Of a DNA stretch of 64,000 nucleotides, positions 1 through 7,986 are shown piece by piece. The notes under the pieces are model-generated. The model ran no database searches. It was not told the origin of the DNA and was given only the letters and a program-made list of their open reading frames with translations. Source of the DNA: Ornithinimicrobium pekingense DSM 21552 (GTDB lineage: Bacteria > Actinomycetota > Actinomycetes > Actinomycetales > Dermatophilaceae). The translations under genes and the position numbers were made by a program. Location of the stretch: contig NZ_ATWJ01000013.1 in the NCBI RefSeq assembly GCF_000421185.1, positions 62,001 to 126,000 on the forward strand. The letters are read 5' to 3'. Each line of letters begins with the position of its first letter. The first letter of the stretch is position 1.

Positions 1-772
1 CCCAGGAGACGACCTCGCTGTAGTGGGCGGTCAGCGCGCCGGCCAGGCCGACGAAGCCGGAGGAGACCGCGAAGGCGGTCAGCTTGGCCCGGGTCAGGTT
101 GACGCCGATCGCCTCGGCGGCGATGTCCTGGTCGCGCACGGCCATGAACGAGCGGCCCAGGCCGGTGCGGAAGATGTTGCGGGCGGCGACCACCGAGAGC
201 ACGGCGAGCACCGCGAGGATGACGTACCACTGCCGCTCGAAGACGTCGCGCCCGCCGACCTGGAAGCCGAGGAAGCCGAGGCGCTCGACGTTGATGTAGC
301 CCAGGCCGCCGGTGAGGAAGTCGCCGTAGTCGCGGCGGATGAGGAACTCGATGATCTGCTGGCTGGCCAGCGTCGCGATCGCCAGGTAGAGGCCCTTGAG
401 CCGCAGGCCCGGCAGGCCGAAGAAGGTGCCCACGACCGCGGTCATGACGACGGCGAGGGCGATCGCCAGCGGTGTCGGCAGCCCCATACGGTCCGAGAGG
501 ATCACCGAGGTGTAGGCGCCGACGGCCAGGAAGCCGCCCTGGCCCAGGGAGATCTGGCCGGTGTAGCCGACGAGGATGTTCAGTCCCACCGCGCCGATGA
601 TCGCGATGAGGATCGTGTTGGCGATCGACATCCAGTAGTTGTCGAGCACGAACGGGACGACGACGAGCAGGACGCCCATCAGCGCCAGGCGGACGTACTC
701 CGCCCGGGTGGCCCGCAGCCGCAGCTCGGAGGTGTAGGAACGGTGGTGCACACCGGTCGCGGTCATCGCCAT
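1..772 (-). CDS. livM: Branched-chain amino acid/amide ABC transporter permease, LivM type (partial, 3' end outside window)
   Basis: Second inner-membrane permease of a Liv-type ABC importer. About 257 residues are visible before the left edge. After a short polar N-terminus there are repeated hydrophobic segments and the LivM signature NILVGYTGQISLGQGGF, later QDIAAEAIGVN of the cytoplasmic coupling loop. The start is ATG at 772, with an in-frame ATG at 766 as alternative; it lies 7 bases after the livH stop, so the two are one transcript. The missing ATPase (LivF) and substrate-binding protein would be expected further left. Substrate is unknown; the acyl-CoA ligase in the operon hints at an acid or acyl compound rather than a simple amino acid (inference). 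Confidence 0.9.
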   Translation of the reverse strand, partial: MAMTATGVHHRSYTSELRLRATRAEYVRLALMGVLLVVVPFVLDNYWMSIANTILIAIIGAVGLNILVGYTGQISLGQGGFLAVGAYTSVILSDRMGLPTPLAIALAVVMTAVVGTFFGLPGLRLKGLYLAIATLASQQIIEFLIRRDYGDFLTGGLGYINVERLGFLGFQVGGRDVFERQWYVILAVLAVLSVVAARNIFRTGLGRSFMAVRDQDIAAEAIGVNLTRAKLTAFAVSSGFVGLAGALTAHYSEVVSW

Positions 773-779
773 GTGCGTC

Positions 780-1652
780 TCACACCCTCTCGATGCGGGT
801 CTCGCCGAAGAGGCCGTAGGGCTTGACCAGCAGGATCAGCACCAGCACGACGTACGGGATGACGGTGGCCAGGCCCGGGTCCCAGTAGCTGGCCGTCGCC
901 TGCTTGAGCAGGCCGATGATGATGCCGCCGACGATCGTGCCGGGCACCGAGTCCAGGCCGCCGAGGATGACGACGGGGAAGACGAGCAGGCCGAAGGCGG
1001 CGAGGTTCTGGTCGACCGCGGAGATGTCGGCCAGCAGCACGCCGGCGATCAGCGCGCTGACGCCGGCCAGCGCCCAGGCCATCGCGAAGATGCGGCGCAC
1101 CGAGATGCCCATGGTCATCGCGGCCTGCTGGTCGTCGGCGACGGCGCGCATGGCGATGCCGTGCCGGGAGCGGCGGAAGAAGATCGTGAAGGCGGTCAGC
1201 ACGACCGCGGCCACGAGGATGACCAGCAGCCGGTTGAGCGGGACGGTCGCGCCGAGGATGTTGACCGAGCCGGTCGGCAGGATCTTGGGCATCGACTTGG
1301 GGCTGGTGCCGTAGAACATCTGCACCACCGCCCGCAGCAGGGAGGACAGCCCGATCGTGACCATGATGATGCTGATCGGGCTCTCGCCGATCATCGGCCG
1401 CAGGATGAGCCGCTCGACCAGCACGCCGATGATGGTGGCGACCACGACGCCGACCACGACGGCGGCCAGCAGCGGAAGCCCCATGACGACGAACGCGGTG
1501 TAGAACATGTAGGCGCCGACCAGCAGGAACTCGCCCTGGGCGAAGTTGATGACCGACGTGGCCTTGTAGATCAGCACGAAGCCCAGCGCGGCCAGCGCCA
1601 GGATCGCGCCGTCGGCCAGCCCGTAGGCCAGCACGGCAACCAGTGTGCTCAT
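780..1652 (-). CDS. livH: Branched-chain amino acid/amide ABC transporter permease, LivH type
   Basis: First inner-membrane permease of the Liv-type importer, 290 residues, the usual family length. It opens with a hydrophobic helix and has the LivH hallmark VINFAQGEFLLVGAY near residues 35-50, then a coupling-loop region RHGIAMRAVADDQQAAMTMGI. About eight membrane segments are visible. The start ATG at 1652 overlaps the stop of the upstream ligase gene by four bases (ATGA), indicating translational coupling. Works with LivM and the LivG ATPase. Confidence 0.93.
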   Translation of the reverse strand: MSTLVAVLAYGLADGAILALAALGFVLIYKATSVINFAQGEFLLVGAYMFYTAFVVMGLPLLAAVVVGVVVATIIGVLVERLILRPMIGESPISIIMVTIGLSSLLRAVVQMFYGTSPKSMPKILPTGSVNILGATVPLNRLLVILVAAVVLTAFTIFFRRSRHGIAMRAVADDQQAAMTMGISVRRIFAMAWALAGVSALIAGVLLADISAVDQNLAAFGLLVFPVVILGGLDSVPGTIVGGIIIGLLKQATASYWDPGLATVIPYVVLVLILLVKPYGLFGETRIERV

Positions 1653-3607
1653 CGGCGTCCGCTCCAGACGGGTCGGCGACCCCGGCCCTGCGGGATCTCG
1701 TAGGTGGTCAGGTCGAAGATGCGCAGCGCCAGCTCGCGGACGACCGAGCTGCCGTCCTGGTAGGTGACGCGGCTGGAGATCCGGGCCTCGTCCTGAGCCT
1801 CGCGCAGCGCGGAGATGATGTCCTTGTAGCGCTCGTCGATGACGTTGCGGCGCACCTTGCGGGTGCGGGTGATCTCGTCGTCGTCGGGGTCGAGCTGCTT
1901 GTGCAGCAGCACGAAGCGCTGCACCCGGATCGGCTCGGGCAGGTCCTCGTTGGCGCGGGTGATCTCCTCGGCGAGGAGGTCATAGACCTCCTCCTTGCCC
2001 GCCAGGTCGGTGTATGTCGTGTAGCTGAGGCGCTCGTGCTCGGCCCACGACCCGACGGTGCCGGGGTCGATGGTGATCATCGCGGTCATGCCCTGGCCGG
2101 CCCGCTCGGGGCCGAAGGTCACGGCCTCCTCGACGTAGGGGCTGAACTTCAGCTTGTTCTCGATGAACGCGCTGGAGTAGCGGCTGCCGTCGGGAGCGGT
2201 GAGCACGTCCTTGGCCCGGTCGATGACGACCAGGTGGCCGTTCTCGTCGAGGTAGCCGGCGTCGCCGGTGTGCAGCCAGCCCTCGGCGTCGACGGCCTCG
2301 GAGGTGGCCTCGGGGTTCTTGTGGTAGCCGCGGAAGACCGAGGCCGAGCGCAGCAGGATCTCCCCGTCGTCGCTGATCCGCAGGTCGGTGCCCGGGATCG
2401 GGGTGCCGACGGTGTTGAAGGCGATGTCGTCGTCGCGGTGCACGACCGCGATGCCGCAGATCTCGGTCTGGCCGTAGATCTGCTTGAGGTTGACCCCGAT
2501 GGCGTGGAAGAAGCGGAAGACGTCGGGGCCCAGCGGGGCGCCGCCGGTGTAGGCGCGCTTGACGCGGGTCAGCCCGAGCTGGTCGCGGACCGGGCGGGTG
2601 GAGACAAGGTCGGCGGCTCGGGCCATCAGCCCGCCGGAGGCCTTGCCCGAGACGCGCGCCTGCGCGGCGCGGTCGCCCACGTCATACCCCCACCCGAAGA
2701 CCTTGCGCTTGAGCCAGCCGGCCTCGTCGATGCGGACCTGGACCTCCGAGAGCATCGACTCCCAGATGCGCGGCGGGGAGAACATGACGTCCGGGCCGAT
2801 CTCGCGCAGGTCGGCGCGCTGGGTGGAGGCGTCCTCGGGGAAGGACAGCGTCAGGCCGCGCGAGAGGCCGCAGGCGACGGCGAGCATCTGCTCGCCGATC
2901 CAGGCGAAGGGCAGGAAGGAGACGTAGCGGAAGGACTTGTCGACCGGGTCGATGTCGGTGAGGTGGTCGGCCATCGCCAGCAGGTTGGCGTGCGAGAGCT
3001 CGCCGAGCTTGGGCTTGGAGGTGGTGCCCGAGGTGGTGCAGATGACCGCGATGTCCTCGGGGCTGCCGGCGGCGACCTGCTCGTCGAACCAGCCGGCGTG
3101 CTGCTCGCCCCAGGCCCGGCCCTGGCGCTCGACCTCGGTGAAGTCGACGAGCCAGGGGTCGGTGTACTCCTCCAGTCCGTGCGGGTCGTAGAAGACGACG
3201 CGCTCGATCTGCAGCCCGGCCCCGTGCTCCTCCTTGAGCCGCAGCAGCTTGTCGACCTGCTCCTGGTCCTCGGCGACGACCACGCGCGCGGCCGAGACCG
3301 AGAGGATGTGCTCGAGCTCCTCGCCGATGGAGGTGGGGTAGATGCCGACGACGGCCGAGCCGATGCTCTGCGCGGCCAGCTCGGCGATGAGCCACTCGGG
3401 GCGGTTGTCACCGAGGACCGCGACGATCTCGCCGCGGCCCACGCCGAAGGAGGCCAGGCCGTGCGCGAAGTCGCGCACGCGCTCGGCATACTCCGCCCAG
3501 GTGAGGGGCTGCCAGATGCCGTAGAGCTTCTCCTGCATCGCGACGTCGCCCGGGCGGGAGGTGGCGAGGTCCTGCAGGAGCCGGGGGAAGGTGGTCTGCT
3601 CAGACAT
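1649..3607 (-). CDS. fadD: Long-chain-fatty-acid--CoA ligase (AMP-forming, FadD15-like)
   Basis: Activates a carboxylic acid to acyl-AMP and then acyl-CoA; cytoplasmic. The 652 residues have the ATP-binding loop TTSGTTSKPKL near residue 195, the adenylate motif YGQTEICG, the GYHKNPEAT and HTGDAGYLDENGHLVVIDR hinge region, and a C-terminal Lys in TRTRKVRR fitting the catalytic lysine. It sits inside the Liv operon: it overlaps livG by 8 bases and livH by 4, so it is co-translated with the transporter. Such ligase-in-Liv operons are known in actinobacteria. The simplest reading is that the imported acid is trapped as its CoA thioester. Chain-length preference cannot be read from sequence. Confidence 0.92.
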   Translation of the reverse strand: MSEQTTFPRLLQDLATSRPGDVAMQEKLYGIWQPLTWAEYAERVRDFAHGLASFGVGRGEIVAVLGDNRPEWLIAELAAQSIGSAVVGIYPTSIGEELEHILSVSAARVVVAEDQEQVDKLLRLKEEHGAGLQIERVVFYDPHGLEEYTDPWLVDFTEVERQGRAWGEQHAGWFDEQVAAGSPEDIAVICTTSGTTSKPKLGELSHANLLAMADHLTDIDPVDKSFRYVSFLPFAWIGEQMLAVACGLSRGLTLSFPEDASTQRADLREIGPDVMFSPPRIWESMLSEVQVRIDEAGWLKRKVFGWGYDVGDRAAQARVSGKASGGLMARAADLVSTRPVRDQLGLTRVKRAYTGGAPLGPDVFRFFHAIGVNLKQIYGQTEICGIAVVHRDDDIAFNTVGTPIPGTDLRISDDGEILLRSASVFRGYHKNPEATSEAVDAEGWLHTGDAGYLDENGHLVVIDRAKDVLTAPDGSRYSSAFIENKLKFSPYVEEAVTFGPERAGQGMTAMITIDPGTVGSWAEHERLSYTTYTDLAGKEEVYDLLAEEITRANEDLPEPIRVQRFVLLHKQLDPDDDEITRTRKVRRNVIDERYKDIISALREAQDEARISSRVTYQDGSSVVRELALRIFDLTTYEIPQGRGRRPVWSGRR

Positions 3608-4517
3608 CGGTGCGCTCCTGCATCCGGCGCTCGGCGTCCTTGACCTCGTCGTCCTCGGTGTCGCTGCCCAGGTAGGCCTCGATGACGGCCGGGTCGGCCT
3701 TGACCTCGTCCGGCGTGCCGTCGGCGATGAGCTTGCCGAAGTCGAGCACGCTGACGCGGTCGGAGATGTCCATGACGACGTTCATGTCGTGCTCGATGAG
3801 GACGACGGAGACCCCCGCGAGCTCGTGCACGTCGAGGATGTAGCGGGCCATGTCCTCCTTCTCCTCGGCGTTCATGCCGGCCATCGGCTCGTCGAGGAGG
3901 AGCAGCGCGGGCTGGATGCACAGCGCGCGGCCGAGCTCGACGCGCTTCTGGATGCCGTAGGCCAGCGCCCCGACCGGCTTGTGCCGGTAGGACTGCAGCT
4001 GCAGCAGGTCGATGACCTCCTCGACCAGGTGGCGGTGCTCGATCTCCTGCTTCCGGGCGGGGCCGAACCACAGCATCGAGGCGAGCACCGAGTGCCGCAT
4101 GTGGATGTGCCGGCCGAGCATGAGGTTCTCCAGCACCGACAGGTGGGAGAAGAGCTCGATGTTCTGGAAGGAGCGGGCCACGCCGAGGCGGGCGACCTTG
4201 TAGGACGGCAGCTGGGTCAGCAGGTGCTGGCCCTCCTGGACGTCCTTGCCCCTGAAGTCCTGCCCCCCGCCGGTGTGCAGGCGGATCTGCCCCTCCTGCG
4301 GGTGGTAGATGCCGCTGATGCAGTTGAGCAGCGAGCTCTTGCCGGCGCCGTTGGGGCCGATGATCGCGTGGACGTGGCCCTGGGTGACGGTGAACGACAC
4401 GTTGGTCAGGGCCTTGACCCCGCCGAAGCGCAGGGAGATGTCGTCCACCTCGAGCAGCGGCAGCCCCTCGGGGCGGCTGCTGCCGTTCAGCGAATGCTGG
4501 TAGGCCCTCGTCAGCAC
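3600..4517 (-). CDS. livG: Branched-chain amino acid-type ABC transporter ATP-binding protein, LivG type
   Basis: Energising ATPase of the importer, 305 residues. Walker A GPNGAGKSS is at about residue 52, a degenerate signature region AYGIQKRVELGRAL precedes Walker B LLLLDEPMAGMN, and the H-loop is in VVLIEHDMNVVMDIS. A Q-loop lies in ARSFQNIELF. The final 60 residues contain the LivG-type tail (LDFGKLIADGTPDEV). It is the first gene of the minus-strand operon livG-fadD-livH-livM and is transcribed divergently from the IclR regulator, which is the likely controller of this promoter. Confidence 0.92.
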   Translation of the reverse strand: MLTRAYQHSLNGSSRPEGLPLLEVDDISLRFGGVKALTNVSFTVTQGHVHAIIGPNGAGKSSLLNCISGIYHPQEGQIRLHTGGGQDFRGKDVQEGQHLLTQLPSYKVARLGVARSFQNIELFSHLSVLENLMLGRHIHMRHSVLASMLWFGPARKQEIEHRHLVEEVIDLLQLQSYRHKPVGALAYGIQKRVELGRALCIQPALLLLDEPMAGMNAEEKEDMARYILDVHELAGVSVVLIEHDMNVVMDISDRVSVLDFGKLIADGTPDEVKADPAVIEAYLGSDTEDDEVKDAERRMQERTDV

Positions 4518-4569
4518 TGGGCTCTCCTCGCGGTCGACGGTGACGGGAAGATGTCGATGCTGACACTAC

Positions 4570-4589
4570 GTTTTCACTATCTGAAAAAC
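4570..4589. promoter_or_regulatory. Imperfect inverted repeat in the livG/iclR divergent promoter region
   Basis: The arms GTTTTCA (4570-4576) and TGAAAAAC (4582-4589) are complementary except for one extra A, with a five-base spacer. The site lies in an AT-rich patch that is rare in this genome, between divergently transcribed livG and the IclR-family gene. A second short inverted pair, CTTC/GAAG, follows at about 4595-4608. IclR regulators bind short palindromes in such shared promoters, so this is a candidate operator. It has not been matched to a known consensus. Confidence 0.4.
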
Positions 4590-4656
4590 AAGTGCTTCTG
4601 AGCGGAAGTTTTACCCGCATGTTGGTATCGACTGTGTCTTGGTGGAAGATGGCTCC

Positions 4657-5430
4657 ATGAAGCAGGCAGACGCGGCGGGGGATCCCGTGGAGGGCGCGGC
4701 GGCTCGGGGCGGGCTGGGCACGGTGCGCAACGCCGTCCAGCTGCTCGAGCTGCTCAGCGAGGGACCGGCCTACCAGCAGCTGACCGACCTGGCCGAGCGC
4801 AGCTCGTTCTCCATCCCCACGGTGCACCGGCTGCTGCGCTCGCTCGTGCTCGCCGACCTGGTCGTGCAGGACCCGCGCTCCTCGCGCTACGGGCTGGGGC
4901 CCGAGCTGACCCGCCTGTCCAACCACTACCTCGCGCGGCTGCCGCTGCTCGGCGCCCTCGCGCCCTACCTGTCGCAGCTGCGCGACCAGCTCGGCGCCAC
5001 CATCCACGTCCAGACGCTCGTGCGCGGCGAGGTCGTGTATGTCGACCGCGTGGACGGGCAGGACCGCGGCCCCTACCGCGACACCCACCGCGTGCACCGC
5101 GCGCTCGACTCCGCCGGCGGCCGGCTGCTCGTCTCGCGGGGCGACGAGGAGGAGTGGCAGCGGGCGCTGGAGGCGGCCGACGCCGACGTGACGGCGGTGG
5201 CCGAGCGGGAGCGGGCGGCCTGGGCGACGGCCGACCACCTGGCGCTGGCCCCCGCCGACCCGATGCTGCCGGCCGAGGTCGCGGTGCCGGTCGTCGACGG
5301 TGACGGCGCGACGGTCGCCGCGCTGGCCGCCAACGTGGAGGACGTCGAGGACACGAAGCGGGTGGAGCTGGTCGCCGCGCACCTCGGCCGCGCCGCCCGT
5401 GCCGCCGGAAGGACCCTGGGCCATGCGTGA
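4657..5430 (+). CDS. IclR-family transcriptional regulator
   Basis: DNA-binding regulator with the usual two-part layout: an N-terminal winged helix (residues about 18-80, with SFSIPTVHRLLRSLVLADLV as recognition region) and a C-terminal effector domain of about 170 residues containing DQLGATIHVQ and the RVHRALDSAGGRLL stretch. Length 257 residues matches the family. I chose ATG 4657 because GGTGGAAG lies just upstream; in-frame TTG 4639 and GTG 4642 are alternatives. Divergent from the Liv operon and overlapping the next gene by eight bases, so it probably controls both its own operon and the importer. Confidence 0.9.
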   Translation: MKQADAAGDPVEGAAARGGLGTVRNAVQLLELLSEGPAYQQLTDLAERSSFSIPTVHRLLRSLVLADLVVQDPRSSRYGLGPELTRLSNHYLARLPLLGALAPYLSQLRDQLGATIHVQTLVRGEVVYVDRVDGQDRGPYRDTHRVHRALDSAGGRLLVSRGDEEEWQRALEAADADVTAVAERERAAWATADHLALAPADPMLPAEVAVPVVDGDGATVAALAANVEDVEDTKRVELVAAHLGRAARAAGRTLGHA

Positions 5431-7270
5431 CGGTGACGGCACGGGGACCACCGGCCTGCGGACCCCTCCTCCCACCCGGCCGTGGACCGAGGTGAGCGAG
5501 CGGCTCGGCCTGCTCACGCCATACCGGAGCCTGTGGGAGGCCGGCGAGCGCTCGGGCACGTGGATGCCCGGTGCCGAGCTCAACCTGGCGGTGTCGTGCG
5601 TGGAGCGGCACCTGGCCGAGCGCGGCGGCCAGGTCGCGCTGCACTGGGAGGGTGAGCCGGGCGACCGGCGGAGCCTGACCTACGCCCAGCTGCACGAGCA
5701 GGTCGTGGCGCTGGCCCGGTCGCTGCGCGCGATGGGCGTCGGCGTCGGCGACCGCGTCGGGCTGCACCTGGGGTGGCTGCCGGAGACGGTCGTGGCGATG
5801 CTGGCGTGCGCGCGGATCGGGGCGGTGCACACGGTGCTGCCCGCGCCGCTGCCGGCCGAGCCGCTGGCCGACCGGCTGGCGCTGCTCGACCTCAAGGTGC
5901 TCTTCACCCAGGACGGCGCGTGGCGGCACGGGACGGTGCTGCCGCTCAAGGCGCGCGCCGACGAGGCGATGGCCGCGGTCGGCGGCATCGAGCACACGGT
6001 CGTGGTGCGGCGCACGGGCATGGACGTGCAGTGGTTCGAGGGCGACCGGTGGCTGCACGACCTGCTCGCGACCTCGCGGCCGGGCGTGGCCAGCGACGGC
6101 GGCGAGGCGGTGCCGCTGCCGGTCGACCACCCGATCGCGACGGTGCCGCTGGCCAACCGCGGCGGGCAGCCGGTCTCGATCGTGCACGGCACCGGGACGA
6201 TGCTGGCCGGGGCGATCGCCGTGCACGAGCACGTGTCGACGGGCGGGCCGTTCTGGTGCGCGGGCGACATCGCGTGGGCGGTGACGCAGTTCCACGGGAT
6301 CTACGGACCGCTGGCGTGCGGCGACACGACGGTGATGTACGAGGGGACGCTCGACGTGCCCAACCACCAGCGGGCCTGGGACATCATCGGCCGGTACGGC
6401 GTCGAGGTGCTGCTGACCTCGCCGTCGGTGGTGCGGACCGTGCGCGGGTGGGCGCGGGAGATGCCGCAGGTGTCGGCGGTGCCCTCGTTGCGGCGGGTGG
6501 TGACCGCGGGCGAGCCGGTCGAGGACGAGCTGGCGGCCTGGATGCGCGGAGCGTTCGGGCGGGAGGGGCTCGAGGTCGGCGACGCGTGGGGCCAGCTGGA
6601 GCTCGGCGGCATCGTGCGGGTCACCGGCCTGGCCGACGCGCCGCCGCTGCCCGACTGCGGGCTGGCGATGGTCGACCACGACGGTGCGGTCGTCCCGGAG
6701 GGCGAGGCCGGAGAGGTCGTGCTGACCACGCCCTGGGCCGGGACGATGGTCGGCGTCGAGGGTGACGTCGCCGAGGTGGCGGTGGCGCACTGGACGCGGC
6801 ACCCCGGTGTCTACTCGACCGGCGACCTGGCGCGGCGCGACCCCTCGGGGCACGTCGACTTCCTGGGGCGCACCGACGACGTCGTCTCGATCTCGGGGCA
6901 GCTGGTGTCCCTGCGTGAGGTCCGCGAGGTGCTGACCGACCACCCCTACGTCCGGCAGGCCGAGGTCACCTGGCGCAAGGACCCCGAGCTGGGGCGCTCG
7001 CTCGTGGCCGCGGTCACGCTGTCGGAGGAGGCAGGCCCGTCGCCGGACCTCGACGCGGTGGCCGTGGAGCTCATGGACGCGGTGCGTGAGCTGCTCGGCG
7101 GCCTGGCTCGGCCGCGCGCGCTGCTGGTCCTCGACCGGTTCGGCGACGAGCTGGGCCGCCGCGAGCGCGCCTCGGCGATCGCCACGCTGGCGACGCCCGA
7201 CCGGGCCGGGGCGCCGCGCTCGGTGGCCTGGGAGCAGGTTCTCGCCGCAGCCGGCCACCCGTTGCCCTGA
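5423..7270 (+). CDS. Acetyl-CoA synthetase-like AMP-binding protein with degenerate catalytic motifs
   Basis: A 615-residue homologue of acetyl/propionyl-CoA synthetases: the segments WCAGDIAWAVTQFHGIYGPL, VGDAWGQLELGG and YSTGDLARRDPSGHVDFLGR align with the ACS core. Two catalytic elements are changed. The phosphate-binding loop that normally reads S/T-G-S-T-G-x-P-K-G is VSIVHGTGTMLAGA, and the C-terminal lysine motif (normally P-K-T-R-S-G-K) is DRFGDELGRRER without lysine. It may be an inactive or repurposed adenylating enzyme. ATG 5423 overlaps the IclR stop by eight bases, so the two are coupled. The following 323 bases to 7593 hold no gene, only a 32-bp tandem repeat and an operator. Confidence 0.8.
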   Translation: MRDGDGTGTTGLRTPPPTRPWTEVSERLGLLTPYRSLWEAGERSGTWMPGAELNLAVSCVERHLAERGGQVALHWEGEPGDRRSLTYAQLHEQVVALARSLRAMGVGVGDRVGLHLGWLPETVVAMLACARIGAVHTVLPAPLPAEPLADRLALLDLKVLFTQDGAWRHGTVLPLKARADEAMAAVGGIEHTVVVRRTGMDVQWFEGDRWLHDLLATSRPGVASDGGEAVPLPVDHPIATVPLANRGGQPVSIVHGTGTMLAGAIAVHEHVSTGGPFWCAGDIAWAVTQFHGIYGPLACGDTTVMYEGTLDVPNHQRAWDIIGRYGVEVLLTSPSVVRTVRGWAREMPQVSAVPSLRRVVTAGEPVEDELAAWMRGAFGREGLEVGDAWGQLELGGIVRVTGLADAPPLPDCGLAMVDHDGAVVPEGEAGEVVLTTPWAGTMVGVEGDVAEVAVAHWTRHPGVYSTGDLARRDPSGHVDFLGRTDDVVSISGQLVSLREVREVLTDHPYVRQAEVTWRKDPELGRSLVAAVTLSEEAGPSPDLDAVAVELMDAVRELLGGLARPRALLVLDRFGDELGRRERASAIATLATPDRAGAPRSVAWEQVLAAAGHPLP

Positions 7271-7297
7271 CCCCCGACCGTCCCGTCCCGTCCCCAT

Positions 7298-7393
7298 CCC
7301 CACCGACGACGCCGTCTGCACGCCCGTCGCCCCACCGACGACGTCGTGCGCACGCCTCTCGCCCCACCGACGACGTCGCGTGCTCGCCCGTGT
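7298..7393. repeat. Three tandem 32-bp intergenic units sharing CCCCACCGACGACG
   Basis: Units start at 7298, 7330 and 7362, each beginning CCCCACCGACGACG and continuing to a GCACGCC-like end (the third has drifted to GCTCGCC). They lie between the ACS-like gene and the ArsR gene and code for nothing recognisable. The same core occurs, with GTGCACG at the other end, in the linker region of the bkd E2 gene at 34066-34131 and inverted at 34257-34388, so this is a dispersed repeat family. Confidence 0.8.
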
Positions 7394-7550
7394 CGACGAG
7401 ATGCCATCGCCTGCGTGCCGCCGACCCGCCCACCGGCGTCGACCTCCGGGGTTCACGTGAACCCGTGAGGTCGGCGGACCCGGGCATGTTGCGACCTGCG
7501 CGCTCCTCGGCACCTGCGCTGCACCCCCGATAGCCCACACCCGGGCCGCA

Positions 7551-7568
7551 TATAAGTCTTGACTTATA
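7551..7568. promoter_or_regulatory. Perfect palindromic operator upstream of the ArsR-family gene
   Basis: TATAAGTC (7551-7558) and GACTTATA (7561-7568) are exact reverse complements around TT. The site lies 25 bases before the ATG of the ArsR regulator, inside the only AT-rich stretch of the area. ArsR repressors bind such short AT-rich dyads overlapping their own promoter, so this is very probably the autoregulatory operator. Confidence 0.8.
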
Positions 7569-7593
7569 CGCGAGGCGTCGTCAGGATGAGGGC

Positions 7594-7986
7594 ATGGAGG
7601 CCTTCGACGTGCTCGGCGACCCGGTCCGCCGGCGGCTGCTCGAGCACCTGGCGTCCGCCGGCGAGCTGTCGGCCGGCGGCCTCGTCGCGCTGGCCCGCGA
7701 GGAGTTCGGGATCAGCCAGCCGGCCGTCTCCCAGCACCTCAGGGTGCTGCGCGAGGCCGGTTTCGTCACCGTCCGCGCCGACGGCCCGCGCCGGGTCTAC
7801 GCGCTGCGCGGCGAGCCGCTCGCCGAGGCCGAGCGCTGGCTGGCCGACCTGCGCGGCTTCTGGTCACAGCGGCTGGACTCCCTCGAGACCGAGCTCGCGC
7901 GCGGCCGGCGGGCGCGACGCCATACCCGATCGACCGACCCCGACCACGCGGCGCCCGCCGCGGACGAACCCAGGAGGATGGCATGA
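7594..7986 (+). CDS. ArsR-family winged-helix transcriptional repressor
   Basis: A 130-residue regulator. Residues 1-75 form an ArsR winged helix: LGDPVRRRLLEHL, then EFGISQPAVSQHLRVLREAGFV as recognition helix and RRVYALRG as wing. No CxC metal site of the ArsR/SmtB type is seen, so it is more like the non-metal ArsR repressors that accompany SRPBCC proteins. The C-terminal 40 residues are charged and low in complexity. It overlaps the next gene by four bases (ATGA), and the palindrome at 7551-7568 is a likely operator. Confidence 0.92.
   Translation: MEAFDVLGDPVRRRLLEHLASAGELSAGGLVALAREEFGISQPAVSQHLRVLREAGFVTVRADGPRRVYALRGEPLAEAERWLADLRGFWSQRLDSLETELARGRRARRHTRSTDPDHAAPAADEPRRMA

Noticed and set aside
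23-826. A 267-residue plus-strand frame at the left edge
   Set aside because: Antisense shadow of livM, whose minus-strand frame shows clear permease motifs and runs off the window.
2851-5583. A 910-residue reading frame on the minus strand across fadD, livG and the IclR gene
   Set aside because: It is a frame shadow: Arg/Pro/Ala-rich, lies over three genes with clear domain matches, and has no domain of its own.
7298-7393. CRISPR-like array
   Set aside because: The 32-bp units are directly adjacent with no unique spacers, only three copies, and no cas genes are nearby.
4754-7540. A 928-residue minus-strand frame opposite the IclR and ACS-like genes
   Set aside because: Low-complexity Arg/Pro/Gly/His composition typical of antisense frames in GC-rich DNA; no motif.
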